Source: Brasenia schreberi
Lineage: Eukaryota; Streptophyta; Magnoliopsida; Nymphaeales; Cabombaceae
NCBI GenBank assembly: GCA_036023115.1
Contig: JAYKKT010000089.1
Span: forward strand, 21,013,001-21,077,000
Direction: 5' to 3'
DNA length: 64,000 bases
The position numbers were made by a program, and so were the translations under genes. Below the pieces are notes generated by a model. It was not told the DNA's origin and ran no database searches. It was given only the letters and a program-made list of their open reading frames with translations. Positions 1 to 11,079 of this stretch are shown one piece after another (within the stretch, counting starts at the first letter, position 1; the number at the start of each line of letters is the position of its first letter).

Positions 1-838
1 TTTAGTTACATTTGGTTTTACATTACTCGCCTAAATTCAATTCAATTCGATATGGGGTTATAATAATGGAGCGAAGTCTCCCCCCGAAATGTAATATTTG
101 TGCTTGATACATATCCACACACGCGTACTTGAGCCTTCTCACTCTTAATTGCACACAAAGGACACCCACGTGCACTTGAGCCTTTCCGCTCTTATATTGC
201 ACACGATTGCACACACATTGAGCCTTTCTGCTCTTAAGCTAAAGTATATATTTCAATTCGGGTATTTACTTTAGTGAAAGCTGTGTGAGTTGCAATTCAA
301 TTCGGGTATTTACATTCAAGTCGTGTGAGTTGTCATTTAAATTTCACACTTACACACACGCATTGAGCCTTTCCGCTCTTAAGCTAAAGTATATATTTCA
401 ATTTGGGTATTTACTTTAGTGAAAGTCGTGTGAGTTGTCATTTAAATTTCACAGTTACACACACGTGCATTGAGCCTTTCCGCTCTTAAGCTAAAGTATA
501 TATTTCCATTCGGGTATTTACTTTAGCGAAAGTTGTGTGAGTTGTCATTTCAATTTCACACAAGAAGCACACAAAAGCACTCGAGCCTTTCCGCTCTCCA
601 CTCTCACACACATTGAGCCTTGTCGCTCTTAGGATATAACATATTTATATGTTTTCAAGTTGTGTGAGTTTACTTCACGTCGAGTTACATTTCCCTTTGT
701 GTGGATTTACACTAAGTCGCGTGAGTTGCTTTACATTTCGGGTATTTACATTTGTGAAAGCTGCGTGAGTTGCACTTCAATTCAGGTATTTACATTTGTG
801 AAAGTTGTGTGAGTTGCCTTTTCAATTCGAGCCTAGCT
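1..838 (+). mobile_element. LTR-A-like LTR fragment with internal tandem repeats
   Basis: The first 70 bases (ggggttataataatggagcg and its surroundings) resemble the part of the LTR-A copy around 63430-63460 on the same strand, so this is probably the 3' half of a plus-strand LTR. From about 120 to 620 the motif 'attgagcctttccgctcttaag' recurs (near 131, 176, 208, 360, 468 and 612), each time followed by related text ending in a variant of 'gtgtgagttgtcattt'. The best copies are 107-152 bp apart. The two short ORFs here are not coding in my view. Confidence 0.55.
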
Positions 839-1039
839 CACATCATCATCTCAAAACCCAAAAATATTTTTGCATCTTTGCATTCGTTAGCTTTCAAAGA
901 TGCCCCGAATCTATGCACAAACCACGTTGAAAATAGGCCACATGTGCACACACATATCAGGCCTAAAATAGCTAAAAACTCCAAAGACTTAGGTTCGTCC
1001 AAAGTCGCAATAAAACTTGCAAACTAGACATACATTGAA

Positions 1040-1296
1040 TTCTTCAAACACTGGTATTTTCAAAGTTTTGTAAAAACGAAGTTTTAAGCATTTAAATTGA
1101 CCCTTGAGCATCGGTTCAAGAAGGTTTAAAATGAAAAGATTCCGCTTCTCTACAAATCACCAGAAAAGTCAAAATATTTCAAAAGTCTTCGCTAGCTTGA
1201 GCAAGCTAGCTGGCACGCTCTTAGAAACGACGTAGGCACGAAAAAGTTTATTTTCGGTCTCAAGAACCAGGACTGAAAATTTTCATGTTTACAACT
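1040..1296 (-). mobile_element. LTR-B fragment, minus orientation
   Basis: Read on the minus strand this begins TGTAAACATGAAAATTTTC at 1296. It then carries the LTR-B signature: a 'gctagcttgctcaagctagc' stretch, and 'gaaccgatgctcaagggtcaa' in the same relative place as in the copies at 43624, 47853, 53908 and 54589. It lies directly downstream of the minus-strand gypsy pol at 1333-3730 and is probably its 3' LTR. The inner edge is clear and the outer edge near 1040 is approximate. Confidence 0.6.
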
Positions 1297-1332
1297 TCTA
1301 GTGGAGAAATTCTCATAAACATATTTTTGAAC

Positions 1333-1776
1333 CTATTGGACGAATTGAGAAATTTGTCTTGTCATGGACCTGGTGTGTGGTCGAGTGGGACCTGTTGATG
1401 AATTTGGACTAATGTCTACATCATTATCATCGGGTTGGAGAAGGGCATCCTGATCTTCAGAATCTGACACATAAGGAGTCAAGTCTCTAATGTTAAAAGT
1501 AGGTGACACTATATAATACTTAGGGAGTCCAATGGTGTAGGCATTTTCATTGACTTTAGTGAGAACTTTGAAAGGGCCATCTTCTCTTGGCTTTAGCTTA
1601 GAAGATCTTTGTTGGAGAAACCGTTTAGGTATCCAGACCAAATTCCCGTGTTGAAACTGAATGGGTTTCTTGTACTTGTTGGCAATCTTTGCATATTTTG
1701 TGAAGCTGACTTCTATCTTCTTTTTGATTTCTTCATGAAACTTTTGAATATCTTTAGCAAGTTGCTTTTCTTTCAA
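1333..1776 (-). pseudogene. Ty3/gypsy integrase C-terminal fragment
   Basis: The 147-residue frame carries the plant Ty3/gypsy pol C-terminus: a 'GNLVWIPKRF' strand, then 'DGPFKVLTKVNENAYTIGLP', then 'SPTFNIRDLTPYVSDSEDQ', and it ends in a hydrophilic 'GPTRPHTRSMTRQ' tail. This is the small beta-barrel domain that follows the integrase catalytic core. The core lies upstream (1780-2230 and beyond), broken by stops and by a run of about 13 C at 2040-2052 that shifts the frame. The domain itself is open, but the polyprotein is dead. Confidence 0.85.
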
Positions 1777-2259
1777 GTCTTCTGGAAAACTTATATTGAG
1801 AATGAACAGATCTAAAGGAGTAAGAGGGTTATACCTATATGCAACTTCAAAGGGAGTCTGTCCTATAGTGTGATGGGAAGCTCTATTGTATGTGAATTCT
1901 ACCCATACTAGTTGTTCATCCTAGGATTTGTTTTGCTTGGGCAGAATAGTTCATAACAAGGTCAAGAGAGTGTGGTTGACAATCTCTATTTGGCCATCTA
2001 TTTGAGGATGGCAAGCAGTGTTGAACATGAGTTTTGTGGCCCCCCCCCCCCCGACACTTACAAAGTCCTCCAAAAGTGACTAAGAAATTTAGCATCTCTA
2101 TCGACATAATACTTTTTGAACTCCATGTAGTCTCAAAAACTTCATTAAAAAACAACGTCGGTATGGATGTAGCATCGGAGTTTTGTTACATGCAATGAAA
2201 TGTGCCATTTTAGAAAATCGATCACTACTACAAAGATGCAATCTTTCCCTTTCTTGAAC

Positions 2260-2553
2260 CTAGGTAGCCCCCAAAACAAAATCCATCGATAAATCAACCC
2301 AAGGTTCACTAGGTACGTGGCAAAGTGTAAAGACTATGAGGCATAACTCTAGATTTGGCTTTTCTACATTGAATGCATCTAGAACAAATTCTTCTTTATC
2401 TCTTTTCATCTTAGGCCAAAAGAAATGTTCATACAACACATTTAAGGTTTTTCGAACACCAAAATGTCCCATTAAACCACCCCCATATGCTTCCCTCACA
2501 AGTAATTCTCGCATGGAACAAGATGGAATGCAAAGCTTATTTTCCTTAAACAA
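2260..2553 (-). pseudogene. Ty3/gypsy integrase N-terminal (zinc-binding) fragment
   Basis: The frame holds 'MRELLVREAYGGGLMGHFG' followed by 'LYEHFFWPKMKRD', the usual start of a plant gypsy integrase. Of the HHCC zinc ligands only the second His (GHFG) is obvious. The first is replaced by Tyr, and the CxxC pair is replaced by unrelated residues (AFNVEKP), so zinc binding is lost. The following 'PSEPWVDLSMDFVLG' marks the start of the catalytic core with its first Asp. It belongs to the same broken pol as 1333-1776 and 3162-3730. Confidence 0.8.
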
Positions 2554-3161
2554 GAAGAAATCATCATTTCTATAAAACTTTCCAAAAGATCCCTTCGCAT
2601 TACAACATACACATTGCCAAAGTCATTATCACTTGGATACGACTCTTTCACATACTCAAGACCAAGTAGTTTACATTAAGAGTAGAAAGAAAGAGCATAC
2701 CTTAGAGATAAGTGCACATACTTATGTTTTCTTTGTCTTGCTTGTACTTGGAGCATACACATGGAAATGTCTCAATGTATTCTATCTATTTGGTATGTCT
2801 CTTATTCAACTTGCCTTGTCCCTTTAGGTACTTCATGACCTAGTGGTTTGTATGAATGACAAACTCTTTGAACCAAAAATAATGTTGCCAAGTCTCTAAT
2901 GCCCTCACCAAAGCATATAGCTCTTTGTCATATGTGGGGTAATTCAAAGCTGCACTCATTGAGCTTTTCACGAAATAAGCAATTAGTTTGTTCTCTTGTA
3001 TGAGAACGGCCCCAATACTTACACTGAGGTATCACACTCAATTTCAAAGGTTTTATCAAAATTAGGTAATACTAATAAAGGCTGCACATAGCTTATTTTT
3101 AAGCTCATTGAAAGTAAACTCTTGCTCTTTGCCCATTTAAACCAACATTTTTCTTATAATT

Positions 3162-3730
3162 TCAAGTAAAGTCGACCCCCCATGTAGCAATTATGCTAAA
3201 GTCCTTTACAAACCTCTTATAGAAACTTGCTAAACCATGGAAACTTCTTACCTCATTGATGGTTTTAGGTGTGGGCCAATCTTTGATTGGCTTAACCTTT
3301 TCTCTTTCATCCGCCTCAATGCCCTGCACTAACAACATATCCAAGAAAACTATTTTTTCCATGCAAAAATCACACTTTTTAATATTGACATATAATTTTT
3401 CATGCTTCAAAACTTCCAACACACTTTTCAAATGTTTAATATGATCATCTAAACTTTTACTATAAATCAAAATATGTCATCAAAGTAAGCAACAACAAAT
3501 TTTCCTATGTAATGCATTGCAACACATGAGTCATTAACCTCATGAAAGTGCTAGGTACATTTGTGAGCCCAAATGGCATGATCAACCATTCATAATAATC
3601 CATGCTTTATTTTGAAAGCAGTTTTCCACTCATCTCCCTTTCATTCTTATTTGGTGATAACTACTTTTCAAATCAATTTTTGAAAAATAATGATCCATGC
3701 AACTCATCCCGTCTTCCATGGTGTTGGATG
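3162..3730 (-). pseudogene. Ty3/gypsy reverse transcriptase fragment
   Basis: On the minus strand 3720-3480 reads through RT motifs: a 'KIDLKSSYHQIRMK' block, an 'EWKTAFK' block and the active site 'FVVAYFDDIF'. An in-frame TGA follows the YFDD box at once. The frame resumes at 3470 as 'SLDDHIKHLKSVLEVLKHEKL', with 'VRSFHGLASFYKRFVKDFS' in the connection region. Catalytic Asp residues remain but several stops and shifts make it non-functional. Upstream, about 3740-3840 looks like the protease-RT spacer and then breaks off. Confidence 0.85.
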
Positions 3731-3849
3731 AATTCATACTTTGATTATCCTAGAAAACACCACCAAGAATTAATTCTGGAGTTGGCAAGTGTTCAACATT
3801 TAAGGCTTGTGGTTCTTGAAGAGTGAGGACATTTTTGGGACTTTCTATA

Positions 3850-4004
3850 GTGGATTCGAATCACTTTTAAAGGAGAAATTCTCATTAACATATTTTTGAA
3901 CCAATTAGACGAATTGAGACATGTATGTAAGGCCGAGTGGGCCATGTTGGTGAATTTGGATTGATGTCCACATCACAATGCCTGGGATGCATGTGTGATA
4001 CAAA
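3850..4004 (-). repeat. Second copy of the gypsy pol 3' end
   Basis: The stretch from 3866 ('aaaggagaaattctcattaa' and onward) repeats the sequence at 1300-1420, including the parts encoding the pol C-terminal tail. It is a second, truncated copy of the same pol 3' end lying just upstream of the first element's RT piece, which shows that two related elements are joined here. Confidence 0.65.
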
Positions 4005-4420
4005 CCAAACTGTTGTTAGGCGTTCTGGTTGCAATGGTTTCTAGCCTTTCAAAAATTCTTTGCCACAACTGAGACTAATAAGGACAATGAACCTGGTAAT
4101 TGTCATTAAACCCAAGCTAGCCGAGTTTAGATGAGATAAGGGAAATAGAGATACTTTCAAACAACAAAATGCCTTTACGAAAAACTCCTTCAATTCGTTT
4201 CATTTCAATGGCTTAAATAGAGATTAAAGAGTAGTAATGACAGGCATTAAAACAAGCTGAAAATAGTACCTAGGAACTAAACATGTTGGAAATAACACCT
4301 AAGAACTAACACTACATGGTTATCATACAAAATAAGGTAAATGAGCCTAATTTATTGGTCAACCTGCTCATTAATGAGCATGTACTTATTTGGACAACTA
4401 TTTATTAAATCTTTTAGTAT
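4005..4420 (-). mobile_element. LTR-C copy, minus orientation
   Basis: Reverse-complement match over about 350 bp to 7480-7860 and to 47490-47840. Shared landmarks are 'ataaccatgtagtgttagtt', 'atgtaatctctatttaa' (a TATA-like stretch), 'tctcatctaaactcggctag' and a terminal 'gtcctggttgtgg'-like segment. Together with the plus-oriented copy at 7455-7860 it brackets the plus-strand gypsy pol as an inverted pair. The ORF at 4352-4654 runs out of this LTR and is not considered a gene. Confidence 0.7.
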
Positions 4421-4659
4421 GCCCATCTTGTCTCTACGTGCTCTTGGATTCCTATCACAAATGCACCCAGCACCTTTATACGACTCATGAACCATGTGTT
4501 GTAAGAGTTTATTGGGAAATTCCTCGTCGAATATTTTGACATCCTGATTTATAACCGTGAAATGGATGAACATATTATTCACATTCAGAGGGTTCTGGAG
4601 GTCTAGCTTCATCAATGAGTCTATGGTAACCTTAAAATGTGACAATTTTACCAATCAAA

Positions 4660-5450
4660 GGAGAAATTCTTGGGCTTCATCATTTCTAAGCAAGGAATTG
4701 AGGTTGATGCTGAAAAAGTAAAAGCTATCCAAGATTGGCCAAACCCAACCAATGTGGCCGAGGGGCAAAGTTTCTATGGGTTGGGTTCATTCTACCAAAG
4801 ATTCATTTGGAATTTTAGTAGTATTGCACCACATTGACAGATTGCGTAAAAAAAATCCAAGAATTTCGTGGACTATAGCATGTAAGCATGACTTTGATGA
4901 AATCAAAGCTCAATTGAGTGGTGCACCAACATTGGCTCTTCTTGACTTCAACAAAACTTTTGAAGTTGAATGTAACACTTCAGAGGTACGAATCAGAGCC
5001 AGTTGATGCAAGAGCAATGGCCCATTGCATTTTTCAATGAAAAATTAAGAGAACCCAGTTTCAGCTAATGTACCTACAAGAAGGAATTTTATGCATTGAT
5101 CTGAGCCTTGCAAATGTGGTAGCATTACCTATAGCCTAAAGAGTTTGTGATTCATAATGACCACGAATCTCTTAAACATCTTCAGGGCCAAGGCAAATTG
5201 AATAGAAGATACGTCAAATGTGTCGTCCTTGAATTCTTTTCCTACACCATTCAGCATAAAAAAGAGAAATTTAACATAGTGGTTGATTCTCTATCACAAA
5301 GATACTCACTTATCACTGCCCGTATGTTGGGATTGGAGGCCCTAAAAGAACAATATGCAAGGGACCCAAACTTCTCACCCCTCGGTTTGATTGGCCCGAA
5401 AATGGAGTTAGATGGATTCTACCAAAATTGCGAATACTTGTTTCAATGAG
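4660..5450 (+). pseudogene. Ty3/gypsy RT-RNase H fragment, plus strand
   Basis: The fragment starts inside the RT connection region ('GIEVDAEKVKAIQDWP') and passes 'FYQRFIWNFSSIAPH'. It enters the RNase H domain at 4890-5010 ('[15 protein letters not shown]'), continues at 5147 with '[17 protein letters not shown]' and ends in the 'SLSQRYSLI' tethering segment. The RT catalytic half is missing upstream, where the LTR-C copy at 4005-4420 lies. Frame breaks occur near 5005 and 5120. It is a degenerate retrotransposon with no host function implied. Confidence 0.85.
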
Positions 5451-5454
5451 GGAA

Positions 5455-6572
5455 GTTTTGCATTCTGAGAGGATCTCACCGAGAACTCTTTACTCGAGAG
5501 GCTTATGGTGGTCGGTTAGCATAACATTTTGAGAAAAGAAAAACACTAGAGTTGTTTAGAGAACATTTTTATTGGCCGAGAATGAACCATGACATTCATC
5601 GAATTGTCGAAAGATGTGTTACCTACAAATTGGCTAAAGGGAAATAGACAAACTAGTGACTCTACATACCTTTGCCAATCGCTACAAGGCATTGGACTAA
5701 CGTTAGCCTAGATTTCATTATAGGCCTTCCTAGAATGAACAGGGGATGAGATTCTATCCTAGTTGTGGTAGACAGGTTTTCTAAAATATCGTATTTTATT
5801 TTGTCATAAGACTGATGATGTGGTTTATGTTGCAAATCTTTTTTCAGGAAAGTCGTAAAACTCTATGGTATTCCCAAAAGTCTCGTGTCTAACCATGATG
5901 CTAAGTTTATGAGCTACTTTTGGAAGACTCTATGAAAGAGGCTCGAAACCAAGCTCTTCTTCAACACGACATCCTACCCTCAAACTGATGGGCAAACTTA
6001 AATAGTGAATCACACTCTTACCACTCTTTTACGAGCTTTTATATCCAATAATCTACGAACTTAGGAGGAGGAGCTTCCTTTAGTAGAATTCACCTACAAC
6101 CGCTCAGCTCATAGCACTACGGGTTGTTCTCACTTTGAAATAGTCTACGGGGTTAATCTCACAACCCCCTAGACTTGGTACCCATACCCAAGCATGATGA
6201 AGAAGATTGTAAGGGAGTGAGTCAAGCTAAATCTATCAAGGCTTTACACCAACAAGTAAAGCAGTAGATTGAGAAAAAACAACAACCTATGCCAAGCAAG
6301 CCAACAAAAGGCTTAAATCTGTTGTCTTTGCCCTTGGGGACCTTGTGTGGATACATCTCAGCAAAGTCAAGTTCTCACACAAGCTCCAATCTAAACTCAT
6401 GCCTCAAACCAATGGGCCTTTTAAGATTTTGGAGAAGATAAATGACAATGCTTATAAGATAGATCTATCGAAGGGGTTCAACGTTTCTAATTCTTTTAAC
6501 ATTAAGGAACTTATTCCTTGCAAGAAAGATACCGAGAATCCAGATTTGAAGACAAATCCTCACCAACCTTAA
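5455..6572 (+). pseudogene. Ty3/gypsy integrase, plus strand, broken
   Basis: Continuation of the pol fragment upstream. The zinc-binding start is recognisable ('REHFYWPRMNHDIHRIVERC') but ligands are lost. The catalytic core follows: 'VSLDFIIGLPRM' (first Asp), '[18 protein letters not shown]' (second Asp), then a 'TDGQT' box in which the codon for the catalytic Glu is replaced by TAA at 5999-6001. The C-terminal domain is open at 6345-6572 ('LMPQTNGPFKILEKINDNAY' and 'VSNSFNIKELIP'). At least six stops interrupt the rest. Confidence 0.85.
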
Positions 6573-6829
6573 GAGGATGATGAAGGATCGAATACTAATG
6601 ATTTAACCTGGCCAGATGGGCTCACCGATTGCTATCAAGGACCTCTTATTCGTGCTCGAGGCAGAACCAGCTTCCAACCCTGTTTGAACCAAAATCGTTG
6701 CTAGGTGAATGGAGTATTAATGACTTCAACAAACCCAAGTCTATTTGTTTACCCCAACTAGAGGTCACTCAAGAGTGAAGCCTACATTTAAGCCATCTAG
6801 GAGATTTTCAGCATCTCTTAGAATCAATA

Positions 6830-7275
6830 GCCCCAATTGGCTAATTTTGGGTAGACAATTCGAAGTTAATGTTCTTAGTTAACTATATTTAGTGATCTTA
6901 GCAATTATTGAAATAGTAATTAAAGAGTCATAGATGGTTGAGCTTGCATCAATATTTTACAAGGTGATTGCTCATTTGCTAAGACAATCTTTATAGCAAG
7001 TTCCTAGATGATTGAGTCTACAATATTTTACAAGGTGATTGTTCACTTCCTAAGAGAGTCTTTATAGTATAAATAGGATCAGGCCTAAGCAATTCCCATT
7101 ATGTTGTTTTCCAGCATTGCTTCAAATATCTCTCTCTTATTCTTAACCAGTGGTGAGTGAGTCGGTCTTTATCACCTTGGTGAGTCATATCCATTGTGTA
7201 GCGGACCGTGTGTGTGAGAAAATTAGTAAGCGTATGTGATCCTCAACTCAGTTATATATCAAATTTTTTCTTCCA
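6830..7275 (+). mobile_element. LTR-like segment
   Basis: It follows the pol fragment directly. A block 'caaggtgattg...ctaaga(g/c)a(g/a)tctttatag' occurs twice (6959-6998 and 7031-7070). The second copy runs into 'tataaatagg' (7069-7078), a good LTR TATA box, and 'ctcttattcttaaccagtgg' lies downstream like a leader. I see no second copy in the window, so the LTR call rests on position and promoter layout. Confidence 0.4.
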
Positions 7276-7454
7276 CTTGGAGAGAAAACTGAAAAAAATG
7301 CTCATACATTAAGCTTGAACTAGCTTACATCTCAAGAACAAGATATGTATATATACAACAACATTGCTCATAACATTAACCATCCAAGTGGAGCCTCAGG
7401 ACCACTAACACGATTCAAGTCCAGGGCAAGTCAAGTAGTAACAGATCCAACCCA

Positions 7455-7860
7455 GGAAGATTTCATAAAGGGTTGTCTAAACCAATACCAACTAATTACT
7501 ATGTTCATTAATGAGTCAGTTGACTATTAAATCAGACTCATTTCCCTTAGTTTCTAGGATAACCATGTAGTGTTAGTTCCTAGGTGTTATTTTCAACTTG
7601 TTTTAATGCCTGTTATTACTACTATGTAATCTCTATTTAACCCATTGAAATGAAATGAATTAGGAGCTTTTTTGCATAAGCATTTTGATGTTTGGAAGTA
7701 TCTCTCTTCTCCTGATCTCATCTAAACTTGGCTAGCTTTTGTTTAATAGCGATTATGAGGTTCATTATCCTTATCAGTCCTGGTTGTGGCGGAAAATTCC
7801 TCAAAGGTTAAAAACCGTTACAACCAAAATGTCTAACAACTATTTGGTTCACATCACCTT
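7455..7860 (+). mobile_element. LTR-C copy, plus orientation
   Basis: About 85% similar by eye to 47470-47840 and inverted relative to 4005-4420. The preceding 7380-7450 encodes a 'GPLTRFKSRASQ' tail such as ends many plant gypsy polyproteins, so this looks like a 3' LTR following pol. The LTR is followed by a decayed form of the 'ttggtgcttt(c/t)attgag' motif that also flanks the copy at 47460-47840. Confidence 0.7.
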
Positions 7861-9263
7861 TAGTACTTTTTATTGTCACTGAAAACTTTGGATCATCAGT
7901 GCATGATGTTGGCAAAGCGATGAATGACTCTGGTGAACATATGAGGAGACACCCCAGCAGCTAGAACCTACTGAGATACTGAAAAGATATTGGGTTCTCC
8001 TAGTTATGGAAATTTGAGTACCATAATGTATATATTATACCAAATAATGGCAACAAGGATGAACGGATCAATGATGTAATGAAGCTGCCCTAAGGAAATT
8101 ACTCGTACTCGGTAGATATAGCGTTCAACTAGTGTCTTTTGCATTGCACTTCCATAATATCAACTTGTAAAAATATTATTTTGAGCAACAAACTGAAGGC
8201 TTGGATACAGAGTATGATAATTTTGAAAAGTATAAGATACAGGTATGCCACTATGTAAAAATATAAAAATTTATACACAAATTTTACTATAACTATATAA
8301 TGTAAAACTTATTAAAATATAACTTCAACAACAAACTGAACCTCTCAAATAAGAAAATTATATTACTTAATGGTCTCAATTTAAAAAAATATAGTTTTAA
8401 AATCAAAATATAACACTCCTATAAAATTTCGAAATGAAGTTTGACTCATATGGATATTAATCCGATTTCTTATTCATAGCGAAAGTTCTAGCAATTCATA
8501 CTACATGCATGTTTATGTGGATCCAAAAACATTTCAAAGCATTTATCAAGTGCTGGTACGTGTATCGGTACTAGGTAAGTACTCGGTATGGGTCCTCCAT
8601 CATAAATGAAATGCCCATGCATCATAGCTCGTTAGCGTGCCTTTGAGATGGGCCAGAAGGCTTGGAAAAAGAGAGAGACAGAGAGAGAGAGAGAGAATGG
8701 TGGGAAGGCCGGGAAACCCCAAAGAAAGATGGTATCAAACCGTGATTTCTTACATAATAAATCTTGTGAAGGAAACTTCTTTGTTTTTTCAACTTATTTA
8801 TTTGTGTATTTCAGTAATTTTATGTTTTTCCTTTTGCTTTTGTCAGCCTTCTCCAACTACTTCGATGAGGCGTAGCATGTCCGATTACATAGATAGAATT
8901 TTTATGATGATAACCATATAAAATTTTCCTTTTTCAAGCCAGTCAAACCAAACCACCAGGTTGGATCGATTTAATTGGTTTAGTTGGCTATTTGAACACC
9001 CGAACTGAAGCAAACCCGACGATTCAAAGTAAGCCGTAAAAAATGTAAATTGGCTGCTAACAGGAATATCCATACAAAATATCTACTATTTAACACATAA
9101 CTGGAAAAAATAAAGCGTCAAAATAAACTGTTTAAATAACTACAATAGTTTGCTTATAAAAATTCTAAACAGAAATAAACATGGAGACAGAGCAGGTCAC
9201 ATTGCTTTGCATGTTCTCATACTTGGGACATCCCAGCCTTGCATGTCACTTCGAGACCATGAG
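7861..9263. other. Intergenic stretch, no gene recognised
   Basis: AT-rich sequence with only short ORFs in unrelated frames. The one landmark is a GA microsatellite at about 8665-8695 within a purine-rich patch. No protein family, RNA gene or repeat partner elsewhere in the window was recognised. Confidence 0.5.
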
Positions 9264-10718
9264 TTAACCTGGATTTGTGAGAGTAAGGCCCATGGAGAAT
9301 GCATCAAGTGAGAACAGTGGAGATTTCATATGACCAACAAGTGACCCACCATGAATGAGCAAGCTGCACCCAGGATCTTTCACTACTTTCCTTCTCTTCA
9401 TCATTGCCCTCAATTTCTCAGCATTACTCCATCTTCCCATCTCCACATACAATCGCGAAAGCACCGCCATATAAGCACCATTCCATGGCTCCAATTCCAC
9501 TAGCTTCCTAGCTGCAACTTCACTAACTCGAAGATCGCCATGAGCTTTAGATCCATTCAGCAATGCTCCCCAGATAATTGTATTCGGCTTGAAAGGCATG
9601 CCTTTGGCAAATTCATAAGCTTCCTCAGTGAACCCAGCTCGACTGAGAAGATCAACCATGCAGCCATAGTGCTTGATTCCTGGTGATATCCTGAACTCTC
9701 CAGCCAGCATTCTTTTGAATATCCAGCGACCTTCCTGTACTAATCCTGCATGACTACAAGCGCATAGAACTCCAATTAGTGTCACTTCATCTGGTGAGAT
9801 TCCTTCTTCTTCCATCCTCTGAAACAATGAAAGGGCTCTTTCACCGGAATCAGCTGTCGCAAGACCATTGATCAATGCGTTCCATGTGAAGACATTCTTT
9901 TCTGGCATTGATCGGAAAACCTGCATAGCCAACTCGATTTTGGCACACTTTGCATACATATTAATCAAAGAAGTTCCGAGAATCACATCCAATTCAAACC
10001 CCTCTTTCCTTATAAACTCGTGAACCCGGGTGCCAATCCATAATTCACCAGATTGTGCGCAGGCAGAGAGTACGTTTACCAAGGTAACCACATTAGGGAT
10101 CAAACCAGCAAGAAGCATCGTCTTGAAAAGAAACAAAGCATCACTAGACCTCCCGTTATTAGCATAGCCAGAAATCAAGGACGTCCAAGAGACAATATCT
10201 CGTTGAGGCATTTCATCAAACAATTTTCTCGTCATCGAGAAATCACCACAAGAGCAATAAAAATCGAGCAACGAGTTCTGAATATAGAGATCATTAGCAT
10301 GGTGCCCCGTTTTAACGATATGGGTATGGATGGAAAGGCCATGAAAGACAAGGTTGTGGTCGGAACAAGCCTTAATGACAAAGGGGAAGGTGAAATTGTT
10401 TGCTGATACGCCGTCTCGGAGCATATTAATGAACACAGCAATGGAGTTTTGGGGCGACTTGCTGCGGGAGAAGGCTCGGATGAGAGTGTTGCAGAGGAAT
10501 ACATGGGGTCTGTGGATTTGAAGGAAGAATTCGAGGGCATCGATGAGAGAATTGAGGGACTCGCAAACTCGAAAGAATTGGGAGGTGATTTCGGTGTTGT
10601 GACAGAGATTGTTTGTGATGATTTGCGCTTGGATTTGTAGGAGGTTTCGGATAGAAGGAAAATAACATAAGAGATGAAGGATTCGATTTGATTGAGTCGC
10701 GGTTTTGACGCAAAGCAT
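9264..10718 (-). CDS. Pentatricopeptide repeat protein, PLS class, E subgroup
   Basis: Intron-less 484-residue frame with ATG at 10716-10718 and stop at 9264. PPR motifs of alternating P, L and S type run from about residue 72 to 350. Diagnostic pieces are 'DIVSWTSLISGYANNGRSSD', 'TSLINMYAKCAKIELAMQVF', 'KNVFTWNALINGLA', 'GVLCACSHAGLVQEGRWIF' and 'HYGCMVDLLSRAGFTEEAYE'. An E motif follows at about 385-455 ('IWGALLNGSKAHGD', 'LVELEPWNGAYMAVLSRLY', 'VVKDPGCSLLI'). The E+ part is degenerate and there is no DYW domain. Family members bind single-stranded organellar RNA, and E-class members usually take part in C-to-U editing in plastids or mitochondria. No clear transit peptide is visible. A start further downstream is unlikely because the N-terminus already matches the usual 'HAQIITNNL'-like opening ('QIQAQIITNNL'). 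The overlapping plus- and minus-strand ORFs are shadows. Target RNA cannot be inferred here. Confidence 0.93.
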   Translation of the reverse strand: MLCVKTATQSNRILHLLCYFPSIRNLLQIQAQIITNNLCHNTEITSQFFRVCESLNSLIDALEFFLQIHRPHVFLCNTLIRAFSRSKSPQNSIAVFINMLRDGVSANNFTFPFVIKACSDHNLVFHGLSIHTHIVKTGHHANDLYIQNSLLDFYCSCGDFSMTRKLFDEMPQRDIVSWTSLISGYANNGRSSDALFLFKTMLLAGLIPNVVTLVNVLSACAQSGELWIGTRVHEFIRKEGFELDVILGTSLINMYAKCAKIELAMQVFRSMPEKNVFTWNALINGLATADSGERALSLFQRMEEEGISPDEVTLIGVLCACSHAGLVQEGRWIFKRMLAGEFRISPGIKHYGCMVDLLSRAGFTEEAYEFAKGMPFKPNTIIWGALLNGSKAHGDLRVSEVAARKLVELEPWNGAYMAVLSRLYVEMGRWSNAEKLRAMMKRRKVVKDPGCSLLIHGGSLVGHMKSPLFSLDAFSMGLTLTNPG

Positions 10719-10889
10719 CTTTTGCTAGATTTCCATTTTGCAAAGAGAGAAGGGGGAAGAGAGGAGGGAGAAAAAGGAGGAAGAATGAAACAAGATTCTC
10801 TGCACATAAACAGCAAGTTTCCAAAAGAGCGTCTATCGGATGGCTTCTTCCTTAAAGATATCTTTTGTAGCTTGTAGAACACGATGTTC

Positions 10890-11079
10890 AGGATGAGGTT
10901 GGCTCAAGTTGAACCTGTTATTCATTATCAAAGTTGGCTCTATTTCAGAAAAAGGGAAAACTCAAACAATGTAAAGAGCCATTAAGATCACATCTACTTG
11001 GAATAAAAAAACATGGTGAGTAGGAACCATCACAACGAAGAAAACCACGTTTGGAGGACATTAACAACACATAGCCCAC
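10890..11079. other. Spacer between PPR gene and LINE remnant
   Basis: This is the upstream side of the PPR gene. A purine-rich plus strand (a pyrimidine-rich leader for the minus-strand gene) lies at 10738-10790 inside an overlapping frame. No clear TATA box was identified, as is common for PPR genes. Confidence 0.4.

Noticed and set aside
2030..2155. Frame ending in a Gly-rich 'CRGGGGHKTH' segment as a possible glycine-rich protein
   Set aside because: It is the translation of the C homopolymer at 2040-2052 that breaks the gypsy integrase.
10053..10882. Several ORFs overlapping the PPR gene (10053-10406 plus, 10232-10882 minus, 10426-10824 minus, 10449-10640 plus)
   Set aside because: They have no family signatures and lie over the well-supported PPR frame, so they are shadows of it.
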